Assembly: GCA_942492055.1 (NCBI GenBank)
Contig: CALODP010000015.1
Location: 62,001-126,000, forward strand
Reading direction: 5' to 3'
Source: CALODP01 sp942492055
GTDB lineage: Bacteria > Bacteroidota > Ignavibacteria > Ignavibacteriales > Melioribacteraceae
DNA length: 64,000 nt
The notes beneath the pieces are model-generated. The model searched no databases. It was given only the letters and a program-made list of their open reading frames with translations, and was not told where the DNA came from. The translations under genes were made by a program, and so were the position numbers. Below are positions 46,087 to 55,555 of the stretch, in pieces (position 1 is the first letter of the stretch; every line of letters starts with the position of its first letter).

Positions 46087-47867
46087 ATGAAAATCAATTC
46101 GGATCCCGTGTTAGGAAAAGAATAATGCTCGCTTTAGTTGTCGGGATGTATTTGATCCTCCTTACACAACTAGTCAGAATGCAAATACTGGAAAGTTCCG
46201 CTTATGAAGAAAAGTCAACTAGCAATAGTATAAAAGGGATTAAAGAAAACGCTCCGAGAGGAGTATTATTCGATAGAAATTTCAAGTATTTGGTTAGTAA
46301 CAAACCTTCTTTTGCTGTTGAAATAACCCCCGCTAATTATGATCGCAAAACAGATCGACTTCTAGAAACAGTCATGGGTGTTGATTCCGGCTATATTGGA
46401 GGGATATTAAAAGAATACAAAAGATTTTCCAAATATATTCCTCGTAAAATAATGAGGGACGTAAGCTTTAACGTAATCGCCTGGATTGATGAGAACAAGG
46501 AGAAACTCGACGGAGTTGAGTATAAGGTAGAGATGGAAAGAGATTACTCTTTCGGAATTACCGGCTCACATGTTTTCGGATATACAAAAGAAATTTCCCA
46601 GAGACAATATCAAGACAACAAAGATAAGTATGACATGGGGGATTATGTAGGAGCTAACGGGTTAGAAAGTTACTATGAAGATTTACTCAAAGGTGAAAAA
46701 GGGGTAAAGTATTATGTAGTTGATTCCAGACAAAAGGTAGTTAGTAAATACGATGGAGGTATTCACGATTTCTCTCCGGTTAAAGGGGACGATCTTATTC
46801 TAACGATAGATTCGGCCGCTCAGAAAACCGCTGAAAAAGCCTTCGAGGGAAAGAAAGGGGCACTTGTAGCAATTGAACCGAATACCGGTGAAATTCTCGC
46901 TTTTGTTAGTGCGCCACAATATGATCTTAGTTCTTTCGGGACAGTTACTTCAAATGAAGTATGGAAAGAATTAAATACAAATCCTGATAAACCTCTCTTC
47001 GACAGATGTACGAAGCTTAGGAATCCTCCCGGTTCTACTTTTAAGATGATCACTACAATCGCAGGTCTCGAGACCGGTGTAATCTCTGCTAATGACTACA
47101 TTAATTGCAGAGGAGGATACCAGTTTGGAAACAGATTTTTCAAATGCACTCACGTTCACGGCAAGGTTAATGCTGTCAGAGCAATTGAAAAATCGTGTAA
47201 TACATATTACTATCAATTGATATTGAAAATAGGGCTTGACAGATGGGCCAAATACGGAAGAATGTTTGGCTTTGGACTTAAAACCGGAATAGATATAGGC
47301 TCGGAAAATTCAGGAAATTTACCTGACTCAAAATATTATGATCGTGTCTATGGAAAAGGAAAGTGGACAGACGGATATTTGTTAAGTCTGGGAATCGGTC
47401 AGGGGGAGTTGATTACTACACCTGTCCAGTTAGCTCAATATACAGCCATGCTTGCGAATTTCGGAGTAACTAAGCAACCTCACTTTGTGAAAGGCTATAT
47501 CTCAAGTAGAGAAAATAATTTTGTCGAATTGAAATATCCTGAGGTTAAGGCCGAAGTAAGCAGAAAGACTATGGAAATTGTTAGAGAAGGAATGAGACGC
47601 GTTGTTGAGGGGGATGGAACAGCAAGATTAATCAAAACCAGAGGGTTAGAGATGGCCGGGAAAACCGGAACCGCTCAAAATCCGCACGGGGAAGATCATG
47701 CTTGGTACATTGGTTTTGCTCCTTACGACGATCCTCAAATTGCAGTAGCGGTTCTGGTTGAGAATGTAGGATTTGGTAGTACACATGCTGCTCCGATTGT
47801 AAGGGATGTTATCAAATCTTATTTGCGTTATGAAGATAAGCAAACAAATTCTGCAGAAAAGGAATAG
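46083..47867 (+). CDS. mrdA: Penicillin-binding protein 2, elongation transpeptidase
   Basis: A 594-residue class B PBP. An N-terminal membrane anchor (IMLALVVGMYLILLTQLVRM) is followed by the dimerisation domain with ENAPRGVLFDRN. The transpeptidase domain carries the three penicillin-binding motifs: Ser in PPGSTFKM, SCN in EKSCNTYYYQ, and KTG in MAGKTGTAQN. It cross-links lateral-wall peptidoglycan with RodA as glycosyltransferase partner, whose gene follows ten bases later. Confidence 0.95.
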   Translation: MNENQFGSRVRKRIMLALVVGMYLILLTQLVRMQILESSAYEEKSTSNSIKGIKENAPRGVLFDRNFKYLVSNKPSFAVEITPANYDRKTDRLLETVMGVDSGYIGGILKEYKRFSKYIPRKIMRDVSFNVIAWIDENKEKLDGVEYKVEMERDYSFGITGSHVFGYTKEISQRQYQDNKDKYDMGDYVGANGLESYYEDLLKGEKGVKYYVVDSRQKVVSKYDGGIHDFSPVKGDDLILTIDSAAQKTAEKAFEGKKGALVAIEPNTGEILAFVSAPQYDLSSFGTVTSNEVWKELNTNPDKPLFDRCTKLRNPPGSTFKMITTIAGLETGVISANDYINCRGGYQFGNRFFKCTHVHGKVNAVRAIEKSCNTYYYQLILKIGLDRWAKYGRMFGFGLKTGIDIGSENSGNLPDSKYYDRVYGKGKWTDGYLLSLGIGQGELITTPVQLAQYTAMLANFGVTKQPHFVKGYISSRENNFVELKYPEVKAEVSRKTMEIVREGMRRVVEGDGTARLIKTRGLEMAGKTGTAQNPHGEDHAWYIGFAPYDDPQIAVAVLVENVGFGSTHAAPIVRDVIKSYLRYEDKQTNSAEKE

Positions 47868-47876
47868 GTTGCCGAA

Positions 47877-49106
47877 GTGAAAATAAATTATAAAATACAA
47901 GATAAGTTTGATTTCGCGATTTTTATTCCGCTATTATTCCTAATAGGATTTGGTTTGACAGCTATTTATAGCTCGACTGTCAATCATCCCAGAGCGGGAG
48001 GTAATTTCGATAAGCAATTGTTTTGGGCATGCGCTTCTATGGTTACAATGTTTATCATCTATTATTTACCGGCTCAGACCTTCAGAGTATTGGCAATCCC
48101 TACTTTTCTTCTATCGCAATTAGGGCTTTTGGCAGTGCTGGTAATGGGAAAAACAGTTTACGGAGCAAAAAGTTGGCTAAGTTTGGGTCCGGTCGGATTA
48201 CAACCATCCGAATTCGCGAAAATCGGGAGTATATTGTTTCTGGCATATTGGTTGTCGGAAAAGAAAATAGATATTAATAATTACAAACATTTGTTTCTCA
48301 CACTTTGCCTGGCAATGATTCCGGTTATGCTAATTCTCGCCGAGCCTGATATGGGAACGGCAATAGTCTTTATGCTTTTGATTCTTTCCATGATTTTTTG
48401 GAGCGGAATAAATCTTTTCGGCCTCTTTGTAGTATTATCTCCTGGGGTGGTCATTTTTGCTTCATTGTTCGGCTCGTTGAGCTTAATTATAGCCTTGGCT
48501 GTCGTACTGGTTTTCCTAATAATATTTCGGCAAAATTTGTTTACAAGCGCTACTGTTTTTGTTATAAATCTTGCTTCCGGTTTTCTTTTTGATTTTATAT
48601 TCAAGTTATTAAAGCCACACCAGCAGAATAGAATTCTCACTTTTCTCGATCCAAACGCGGATCCTTTAGGTGCCGGATATAATGCCCTACAAGCTAAAGT
48701 GGCAATCGGATCCGGAGGAATATGGGGAAAAGGATTTATGCAAGGGAATCAGACTCAGTTAAGATTTATTCCCGAACAATGGACCGATTTCATATATTGC
48801 GTAATAGGGGAGGAGTTCGGATTTTTAGGGAGTGTTGTTGTTATTAGTATGTTTTTGATAATTTTTTTGCGATTGTTAAACCTGGCTTCAATGGCGGGAG
48901 ATAGATTTGATAAAATGATTGTTGTAGGAATATTAACAATTCTGTTTGTACATTTCTCTATAAATGTCGGAATGAATTTGGGGGTTGCCCCTGTTATTGG
49001 TGTTCCTTTACCTTTCTTGAGCTACGGAGGTAGTTCTTTGTTAATGAATACAACACTCATAGGGATTGCATTGAATATTTATAGAAATAGAAAACTTCAC
49101 GCGTAA
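47877..49106 (+). CDS. rodA: Rod shape-determining peptidoglycan polymerase RodA
   Basis: A 409-residue SEDS-family protein with about ten membrane helices. The start is a GTG at 47877. Family motifs are GLTAIYSS near the N-terminus, GAKSWLSLGPVGLQPSEFAK, LAEPDMGTA, GGIWGKGFMQGNQTQLRFIP and the C-terminal GVPLPFLSYGGSSL. The catalytic Asp candidate lies in the FIPEQWTDFIYCVIGEE loop. It pairs with the preceding PBP2 to extend the wall. Confidence 0.94.
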   Translation: MKINYKIQDKFDFAIFIPLLFLIGFGLTAIYSSTVNHPRAGGNFDKQLFWACASMVTMFIIYYLPAQTFRVLAIPTFLLSQLGLLAVLVMGKTVYGAKSWLSLGPVGLQPSEFAKIGSILFLAYWLSEKKIDINNYKHLFLTLCLAMIPVMLILAEPDMGTAIVFMLLILSMIFWSGINLFGLFVVLSPGVVIFASLFGSLSLIIALAVVLVFLIIFRQNLFTSATVFVINLASGFLFDFIFKLLKPHQQNRILTFLDPNADPLGAGYNALQAKVAIGSGGIWGKGFMQGNQTQLRFIPEQWTDFIYCVIGEEFGFLGSVVVISMFLIIFLRLLNLASMAGDRFDKMIVVGILTILFVHFSINVGMNLGVAPVIGVPLPFLSYGGSSLLMNTTLIGIALNIYRNRKLHA

Positions 49107-49123
49107 TAAAATAGGGATGCTTT

Positions 49124-49936
49124 ATGACCGCACAAGAAAAATTACAAAAGAAATATGACAACAATCTTCACATTTGTGTCGGATTGGATACTGATATAGC
49201 AAAAATTCCAGAGCACTTGAAAACATTGGACAATCCTGTGCTAGAGTTTAATAAAGCAATAATAGAGGCTACTAAAGCTACTGCTGCAGCCTATAAAATT
49301 AATCTGGCATTTTATGAGAAAGACGGTATTAAAGGCTTGCAGAATCTTGAGGAAACATTGAAGCTTATCCCTGAAGATGTTTGTGTAATTGGTGACGCGA
49401 AAAGAGGGGATATCGGCAATACTTGTAAGATGTATGCAGAAGCAATGTTTGATCACTTTAAATTCGATTCTACAACTCTAAACCCCTACATGGGCTTTGA
49501 TTCGATTGAACCCTTTGTGAAATATGAGGATAAGGTTAATTATATTTTGGCTTTGACTTCAAATCCAAGTTCCCTTGATTTTGAAAAAATGGAGCTCAAA
49601 GAGGGAAGATTTTTATTCAACAAAGTAATCGAAAAAGTAAACGAGTGGAACCCGAAAGGGAATTGCGGAATAGTTTTCGGCGCTACTAATACGGAAGAAC
49701 TTAAAGCCAACATTTCCACATTCGGCGATCTCCACATATTGTTACCGGGTGTCGGGGCTCAAGGTGGAAGTTTGGAAGAAGTTGTAAAAGCTTTTAAGGA
49801 AAACGGGCATAAGAAATATGTCATTAACATAAGTCGTGGTTTGATTTATGTTGACAGAACTGAAAGGTTCGCTGAGAAGACATCAGAGGCTTTGGCAAAT
49901 TACAACAAGATTGTCAAAGAAATTTATTCTGCGTAA
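49124..49936 (+). CDS. pyrF: Orotidine 5'-phosphate decarboxylase, type 2
   Basis: A 270-residue enzyme making UMP from OMP, the last step of de novo pyrimidine synthesis. Motifs are LHICVGLDTDI near the start, the catalytic segment VIGDAKRGDIGNT, TLNPYMGFDSIEPF (type 2 subgroup) and LLPGVGAQGG with YVINISRGLIY for phosphate binding. It complements pyrG of the same window in pyrimidine supply. It follows rodA by 17 bases, so it may be read from the mre transcript. Confidence 0.95.
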   Translation: MTAQEKLQKKYDNNLHICVGLDTDIAKIPEHLKTLDNPVLEFNKAIIEATKATAAAYKINLAFYEKDGIKGLQNLEETLKLIPEDVCVIGDAKRGDIGNTCKMYAEAMFDHFKFDSTTLNPYMGFDSIEPFVKYEDKVNYILALTSNPSSLDFEKMELKEGRFLFNKVIEKVNEWNPKGNCGIVFGATNTEELKANISTFGDLHILLPGVGAQGGSLEEVVKAFKENGHKKYVINISRGLIYVDRTERFAEKTSEALANYNKIVKEIYSA

Positions 49937-49973
49937 AAGTTTATGGCATCTTTTTACTCATAATGTTATATTA

Positions 49974-50001
49974 AAATTTGGTTAGACATCTAATCAAATT
50001 T
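49974..50001. terminator. Possible hairpin terminator after pyrF
   Basis: AAATTTGGTTAGA and TCTAATCAAATTT form a 13-bp stem with one G-T wobble and a very short loop. There is no T-run after it. It lies midway between pyrF and the DUF2851 gene. Confidence 0.4.
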
Positions 50002-50074
50002 GAATTGTGCTCTTGCCGACAATTGGATAATATGGGAGTTAGCAAGAAGTAAATAAAATCTTTCAGAGGGATTT

Positions 50075-51565
50075 ATGGATTGCCAACCCAAAGTCTACGA
50101 AGAACAACTGCAAGATATTTGGAAAAATCAAAGTTTCTCAAGGGGTTTGAAGACCATTTCGGAATTGGATGTGGTTATTTTGGATCCCGGCTTTCATAAC
50201 GAAGACGAAGCGGGGCCGGATTTCAAGAATGCCAGAATCCGAATAGGAAACCTGGTCTATGTCGGTGATATCGAAATTGATCGTGAGTATCAGCATTGGA
50301 AAGAGCACGGTCATAATATCGATAGGAAATACAATAAAGTAATTCTTCATGTCTGTTTGCATAATAAGAATAGTCAGAGCTACGTATATACAAAGGACGG
50401 AAGAAAAGTACCTACTTTGGCTCTTTCACGCTTTGTTGATATCGATTTCCCGATTGTTACGGAAAGTAGAAACCATATAGAGAAAAAAGATCATCCAAAC
50501 AAAGAAGGGAGCTTCGTTAGATGCGCTTCCGAGAGTGGTTACGTTGACTACGAGATTAAAAAGAAATTTCTTACAGAGCTTGGGATTGATCGCTTTAAGA
50601 AAAAATGCGAGAGAGTCTATCTCAGACTGAAGGAATTGACATTTATTCAGCACAAAGGAATTAAAGAACCGGTTATTGTTTATGATCTTTATCCGGATTT
50701 CGACAATTTCGAGTTCTCTTACAAAGACTTTTCCGATAAGAAGATCTGGCGACAATTGTTCTACGAAATGGTCTTTGAGGCTCTGGGGTATAGTAAAAAC
50801 AAAACTATTATGCTACGTCTGGCTCAGTCGGTTGATATTGATTTTCTATCGAAACTTGGATCTGACGGAGAGTTTGTTGAAATTGTAGAGTCTGCACTCT
50901 TTAATATTGGCGGATTAGTCCCTGATGTAGCCAGATTACCTGAAGAATCTTCCGATTATACGAAGAAGTTAATAAGTGACTGGCAGTTATTAAGACGTAT
51001 TTATGACGGGGATACTTTTTCGGAAACCGACTGGCATTTCTTCAAAATTCGTCCTTCAAATTTCCCAACTTTAAGATTGGCCGGAGGAGTACGATTTATT
51101 AAGAAATTGCTCTACAAGGAATTCATAGAGAAAATGTTGAGCAAAATCGAGGGAATAGAGAAACCAAATGTCCTTGTTAACGCATTGCGAAATATGTTCG
51201 TAATCCAAGCCGATGGGTATTGGAGTAAACACTTTGTATTTGACGCGAAAACAGAGAATGAAATAAACTATTTTGTCGGAGCTGCAAGAGCAGATGAAAT
51301 AGTAGTTAATGTGGTTCTCCCCTTTGCGGCGGTTTATTATGAGGTATTCGGAAGAGAAGATTTGATAAAAAAGGTACTGCGTGTTTATTCCTGTTTTAAG
51401 CAAAATTCTGATAACCGAATTGTCAGGGAGGTAGCTCAAGGATTAAAAATTGAAGAGCTCCTGAAGAAAACCATTTATTCTCAAGGCATGTTAGAATTGT
51501 TCAGAAGTTATTGTTCGAAGCAAAGATGTCTGGAATGTAAAATCGGACAAGAAATTTTCGAGTAA
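50075..51565 (+). CDS. DUF2851 family protein
   Basis: A 496-residue cytoplasmic-looking protein with the family start YEEQLQDIWKNQSF and the stretch DEAGPDFKNARIRIGNLVY, then GDIEIDREYQHWKEHGH and VILHVCLHNK, which resembles a nuclease-like beta-alpha core. Near the end is a Cys cluster (YCSKQRCLECKIGQEIF) that could bind metal. DUF2851 proteins are common in the Bacteroidota/Chlorobiota group and have no assigned function that I know. It stands alone between pyrF and a converging gene pair. Confidence 0.88.
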   Translation: MDCQPKVYEEQLQDIWKNQSFSRGLKTISELDVVILDPGFHNEDEAGPDFKNARIRIGNLVYVGDIEIDREYQHWKEHGHNIDRKYNKVILHVCLHNKNSQSYVYTKDGRKVPTLALSRFVDIDFPIVTESRNHIEKKDHPNKEGSFVRCASESGYVDYEIKKKFLTELGIDRFKKKCERVYLRLKELTFIQHKGIKEPVIVYDLYPDFDNFEFSYKDFSDKKIWRQLFYEMVFEALGYSKNKTIMLRLAQSVDIDFLSKLGSDGEFVEIVESALFNIGGLVPDVARLPEESSDYTKKLISDWQLLRRIYDGDTFSETDWHFFKIRPSNFPTLRLAGGVRFIKKLLYKEFIEKMLSKIEGIEKPNVLVNALRNMFVIQADGYWSKHFVFDAKTENEINYFVGAARADEIVVNVVLPFAAVYYEVFGREDLIKKVLRVYSCFKQNSDNRIVREVAQGLKIEELLKKTIYSQGMLELFRSYCSKQRCLECKIGQEIFE

Positions 51566-51567
51566 AG

Positions 51568-51600
51568 GGAAGTCAGTTATGACTTCCTTCTCTTTTTTTT
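51568..51600 (+). terminator. Terminator between convergent genes
   Basis: GGAAGTCA (51568-51575) pairs with TGACTTCC (51580-51587) around GTTA, followed by TTCTCTTTTTTTT. It serves the DUF2851 gene and overlaps the stop codon of the gene that converges from the right. Confidence 0.85.
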
Positions 51601-52166
51601 ATTTCATCTCTGATTTTTGCGGCTCTTTCGTAGTCTTCTTTTTCTATTGCTTCACGAAGTTGATCATGAAGTGAGGCCGTTTGAGTCTCTTTGGGTTGCG
51701 GCTCTTGTGAGGATGTTTCTTCGTGCGCTTCATCCGATTTCTTTTCATGTTCTTCACTGCTTGGTATAAAACCGGCTGTATTCATAACTGTATCGGAAAC
51801 GTAGATAGGCGCACCGGTTCGAACAGCCAAAGCAATCGCGTCACTAGGACGAGAGTCTATTATTGTTTCCAGAGAGGAGACTTCCATACTTATTTTCGCG
51901 TGGAATGTGTTATCCTTCAACTCGTCAATCATCACCTCTTTCAGAGTTGCGCCAAGATTTTCTATTACACTAATTAACAAATCATGCGTTAAAGGTCGAG
52001 GAGGTTTTATTCCCTCAAGCTCCAAAGCAATAGCCTGAGCTTCGAATGCTCCGATAATGATCGGAAGGCGTCTTTGTCCGAAGACTTCCTTTAGCAATAG
52101 GGCATAAGCCCCTCCCGCGGAAGGGCTTGATGATAATCCCAATATTTCTACTTCAATCTTATTCAC
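51573..52166 (-). CDS. Bifunctional nuclease-family (DUF151) protein with UVR motif
   Basis: A 197-residue protein. Residues 1-135 are a BFN/DUF151 domain (VEILGLSSSPSAGGAYALLL, RLPIIIGAFEAQAIALELEG, RPLTHDLL, SRPSDAIALAVRTGAPIYVS). A charged linker follows, and the end is a UVR-type helical hairpin (LREAIEKEDYERAAKIRDEI) as in UvrB and UvrC. Some family members have reported DNase/RNase activity; for this one it is inference. It is the last gene of the minus-strand run with etfA and etfB, ten bases after etfA. Confidence 0.88.
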   Translation of the reverse strand: MNKIEVEILGLSSSPSAGGAYALLLKEVFGQRRLPIIIGAFEAQAIALELEGIKPPRPLTHDLLISVIENLGATLKEVMIDELKDNTFHAKISMEVSSLETIIDSRPSDAIALAVRTGAPIYVSDTVMNTAGFIPSSEEHEKKSDEAHEETSSQEPQPKETQTASLHDQLREAIEKEDYERAAKIRDEIKKREGSHN

Positions 52167-52176
52167 AATATCACTT

Positions 52177-53148
52177 CTAATTTTCTTTTGTTTTTTTTAG
52201 CTCTTCAATAAGCTTAGGAACAATCTCAAATGCGTCGCCGGCTATTCCGTAATCAGCAACCTGGAATATCGGAGCCTCTTTATCTTTGTTAATAGCTACA
52301 ATGTATTTTGATGAACTCATACCGGCCAAATGTTGAATGGCTCCGGAAATACCAATGGCTATATACAAATTCGGAGAAACTGTTTTTCCCGTTTGTCCCA
52401 CTTGCTCGCTATGCGGTCTCCAACCGGCGTCTACTACCGCTCTCGAAGCGCCACAAGCTCCGTTTAATAGTTCAGCCATCTCTTCAATCATTCCGAAGTT
52501 TTCCGGTCCCTTCATTCCTCGACCACCCGATACAATTATATCAGCTTCGGCTACATCAAGTTTCCCTTCGCTTTTCTTGAGTTCAATTACTTTGCAACCC
52601 AAATCAATTTCAGAAGGAGAAACTTCTACTACCTCAGCTTCATCGGAGCTTGTTTCCGAAATAGCGAATACATTCGGACGCAAGGTGAAGATCTTAAATT
52701 CTCCGTTTAGTTCAATATCCAAAAGAGCTTTTCCAGCATAAACAGGGCGAGTTGCTTTTAAGTTCCCTTCGGAAATATTTAGTTCAACACAATCCATCGC
52801 AAGTCCGGAATCAAGTTTCGCGGCAACGAAAGGAGCGAGGTCTTTTCCCATCGCGGTATTAGGGAAGAGAATTATTCCGCTTTGATTTTCCCTAATAAAC
52901 TCGGTTAGTGCTTTCGAATATGCTGTTGTCGAATAATTCGCAAGAGCTTCATTTTTTATGTGATATAATTTAGTAATTCCGTAGTTCCCGATTGCCCCTG
53001 CCGATTTAATAGAATCTCCTATTATAACCGCTTCAACCGGAATATTTAATTCTTTTGCAAGTTGGCTCCCTTTGAAAGCTGTTTCCAATGAGGCCTTTTT
53101 TATTTTCGAATTTCTTTGTTCAATAAATACAAGAATTTTGTTAGCCAT
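52177..53148 (-). CDS. etfA: Electron transfer flavoprotein, alpha subunit
   Basis: A 323-residue subunit binding FAD. The C-terminal FAD motif is visible as VDAGWRPHSEQVGQTGKTVS, LYIAIGISGAIQHLAGMSSS and the end YIVAINKDKEAPIFQVADYG. The heterodimer passes electrons from acyl-CoA dehydrogenases to the quinone pool or ferredoxin partners. It lies ten bases after etfB, in the usual order. An acyl-CoA synthetase at 57.1 kb is consistent with fatty-acid use. Confidence 0.95.
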   Translation of the reverse strand: MANKILVFIEQRNSKIKKASLETAFKGSQLAKELNIPVEAVIIGDSIKSAGAIGNYGITKLYHIKNEALANYSTTAYSKALTEFIRENQSGIILFPNTAMGKDLAPFVAAKLDSGLAMDCVELNISEGNLKATRPVYAGKALLDIELNGEFKIFTLRPNVFAISETSSDEAEVVEVSPSEIDLGCKVIELKKSEGKLDVAEADIIVSGGRGMKGPENFGMIEEMAELLNGACGASRAVVDAGWRPHSEQVGQTGKTVSPNLYIAIGISGAIQHLAGMSSSKYIVAINKDKEAPIFQVADYGIAGDAFEIVPKLIEELKKTKEN

Positions 53149-53158
53149 GATTTTCCCC

Positions 53159-53905
53159 TTAGATTACTTTTGCTTCTTCATTTAACAAACGAACTAACTC
53201 GGGAACAGCAGAGCTGTCTGTGCCGATGATTTTTCCCGGTGATTTCATCGGAGGCTTTTTCATGGCCTTAATTTCAACTTTGTTTTCGAATACGGCCGGA
53301 GTCTTTTCTTCGATTGTTTTTCTCTTCGCGGCCATTATTCCTTTCAGTGATGCGTATCTCGGCTCGTTAAGTCCTTTCTGGGTAGTAATAATAGCGGGTA
53401 ATGTGGTTTCGACTACTTCGCGCCCACCTTCAATTTCTCTTTCCGCTATTACTTTTTTATCTTCAATTTGAAGATCGACAACAACGCTTACACAATTGTA
53501 ATCCAAAAGGGAAGCGGTTAGTTGGCCGGTTATAGAATTATCATAATCAACCGATTGCTTTCCGAAAAATACAAGTTCCGCACCCTGAGTTTTAATCTCC
53601 TCGGCTAGAGCTTTTGCTATGCTTAATGAGTCGCGATACGATTCCTCTTTCAGTAAAACCGCGCTGTCGGCTCCCATAGCCAGAGCTTTTTTTATTGATT
53701 CCTTGTTGCTTTCCGGTCCGAGACTAATAACAACAACTTCGGCACCGTTTTTTTCTTTCGTCTTCAACGCTTCTTCGATGGCAAATTCGTCATAAGGATT
53801 TAACACATAGGTAACACCGTTCGGATCAATAGTTTTCCCGTCCGCGCCAATATTCACTTTAGCTGCGGTATCGGGAACATGGCTTACGCATACTGCGATT
53901 TTCAT
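53159..53905 (-). CDS. etfB: Electron transfer flavoprotein, beta subunit
   Basis: A 248-residue subunit with the family start MKIAVCVSHVPDTAAKVNIG, the ADP-binding region VLNPYDEFAIEEALKTKEK, and the signature stretch VETTLPAIITTQKGLNEPRY. A GGAGGA ribosome site precedes the ATG. It is the first gene of the minus-strand etfBA-BFN run, and its promoter region faces clpS across 137 bases. Confidence 0.95.
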   Translation of the reverse strand: MKIAVCVSHVPDTAAKVNIGADGKTIDPNGVTYVLNPYDEFAIEEALKTKEKNGAEVVVISLGPESNKESIKKALAMGADSAVLLKEESYRDSLSIAKALAEEIKTQGAELVFFGKQSVDYDNSITGQLTASLLDYNCVSVVVDLQIEDKKVIAEREIEGGREVVETTLPAIITTQKGLNEPRYASLKGIMAAKRKTIEEKTPAVFENKVEIKAMKKPPMKSPGKIIGTDSSAVPELVRLLNEEAKVI

Positions 53906-54042
53906 TTTTCCTCCATTTTGTCTATGTGATACTAGGACATCAAGTTCCGCCTGTATAAAAACTAGGGTACAATATAAGTAAATTTTCTTTTTTTGAATGA
54001 TTTTAATAAATTATCATCAACATTAAGGAAGATTTATCAAGT

Positions 54043-54333
54043 ATGACAGACGAACAAAAAACCGGAATTTTACAACCGGAAATCGAAGAAGAAGTTGCCG
54101 TCGGAATTCCTTTTAGAGTTGTTCTGTATAACGACGATCATCATACATTCGATGAAGTAATTATGCAGCTGATTAAGGCTACAAAATGCTCTTTCGATAA
54201 GGCGCGTAGTTTATCTTTTCAGGTGCATGTTAAAGGGCAAGCAACTGTTTTCTCAGGAGAGCTGAGTAAATGTCTGGGGGTCTCTTCCGTGCTAGAAGAA
54301 ATCGAGTTACATACCCAGGTTGTATCGGAATAA
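54043..54333 (+). CDS. clpS: ClpS adaptor for N-end rule degradation
   Basis: A 96-residue adaptor that binds N-degron proteins and docks on the ClpA-type unfoldase. Core motifs are FRVVLYNDDHHTFDEVI, the substrate pocket His residues, and SFQVHVKGQATVFSGELSKC. The N-terminal tail is acidic. It is divergent from etfB and close to the ychF-like gene. Confidence 0.92.
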   Translation: MTDEQKTGILQPEIEEEVAVGIPFRVVLYNDDHHTFDEVIMQLIKATKCSFDKARSLSFQVHVKGQATVFSGELSKCLGVSSVLEEIELHTQVVSE

Positions 54334-54436
54334 TATTGAAATAGTTATCTTCCCTCCGGGAATATAAAAATACACTTTCCGTGAAAAATATCTTATATTT
54401 ACAAATTAAATTATTATTAAAAGGCAAAAGGGAAAC

Positions 54437-55519
54437 ATGCAGATAGGTTTAGTAGGTTTACAATATTCAGGAAAAACTACATTATTTAGTACAATTTCGG
54501 AAAATGTGGATTTGGAAGGGAGCATGGGGAAAGAGGAAGCGACTATTGAGGTTGTTAAAGTTCCTGACGCTCGTTTAGATAAAATGACAGAGATGTTTAA
54601 CCCGAAGAAAACGGTTTTCGCCACTATTGAAGTCTTCGATATCCCTGGACTCAGAATGTCTGACGACGGGAAAGTGAAAATTACTTCTAGCTTTTTGAAT
54701 AATGTAAAAAACAACGACGCTTTGTTTTACATTGTAAGACACTTCGAAAACGGCGCTGTACCTCATCCGATGAATGATGTTGATCCCGCCAGAGATATTC
54801 AATTTTTGGAGAGTGAATTTCTTTTCTCCGATTTGGCTCTTTTGGAAAGCCGACTGGAGAAGGTCCAAAAAGATGTGCTTAAAACCAAAGATGAAAAATT
54901 GAAAAAAGAATTGCCGGTTCTCGAAAAATGCCTTGCTCACGCTGAGGCCGAAAAACCTTTGAGAACATTAGCTTTAACCGATGACGAAAAGAAATTACTT
55001 TCCGGTTATCAGCTTCTTACTATGAAACCTCTTATTGTCGGGGTTAACCTTGACGAAAACTCCATTGGAAAAGAAGAGGAAGTTGTTCAAGAGGTTATCG
55101 AAAAGGCCGAGCTGACTGATGTTAAAGTAATTCCTTTCTTCGCCAAAATAGAGCAAGAACTTTCCGATCTTGATGATGAAGACAGAGCTACATTTATGGA
55201 AGATTACGGAATTACAGAATCTGCTCTTAGCAAAATCTTAGGTTCTTCTTACGAAATCTTAGGGCTTCATTCTTTCTTTACCGTGGGTGAAGACGAATGC
55301 CGAGCCTGGACAATAAAGAAAAACTATACGGCGCAAGATGCCGCAGGTGTTATTCATACCGATTTCTATAACAGATTTATTCGTGCCGAGGTTGTTTATT
55401 ACCAAGACCTTATTGATCACGGCACATACAGTAAATGTAAAGAAGCGGGCGTTTGGCATTTGGAAGGGAAAGAATATATTGTGAAAGATGGTGATATCAT
55501 TAACGTCCGACACAACTAA
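54437..55519 (+). CDS. Divergent YchF/OLA1-family P-loop NTPase
   Basis: A 360-residue protein. The C-terminal third is a clear YchF TGS-like (DUF933) domain: FFTVGEDECRAWTIKKNYTA, AAGVIHTDFYNRFIRAEV and the closing KDGDIINVRHN. PDARLDKMTEMFNPKK and IVRHFEN also match YchF. The G domain is unusual: the P-loop reads GLQYSGKTTLF where YchF normally has GLPNVGKSTLF, the NFPFCTI region and the KGASKGEGLGN region are missing or replaced, and the specificity loop reads NLDEN. So it is either a lineage variant of YchF or a paralogue; a canonical copy may exist elsewhere. Family members bind ATP as well as GTP and associate with ribosomes. Confidence 0.82.
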   Translation: MQIGLVGLQYSGKTTLFSTISENVDLEGSMGKEEATIEVVKVPDARLDKMTEMFNPKKTVFATIEVFDIPGLRMSDDGKVKITSSFLNNVKNNDALFYIVRHFENGAVPHPMNDVDPARDIQFLESEFLFSDLALLESRLEKVQKDVLKTKDEKLKKELPVLEKCLAHAEAEKPLRTLALTDDEKKLLSGYQLLTMKPLIVGVNLDENSIGKEEEVVQEVIEKAELTDVKVIPFFAKIEQELSDLDDEDRATFMEDYGITESALSKILGSSYEILGLHSFFTVGEDECRAWTIKKNYTAQDAAGVIHTDFYNRFIRAEVVYYQDLIDHGTYSKCKEAGVWHLEGKEYIVKDGDIINVRHN

Positions 55520-55555
55520 ACTATTTTGAAAACTGCTGAAAAGAGGAGTTCATTT

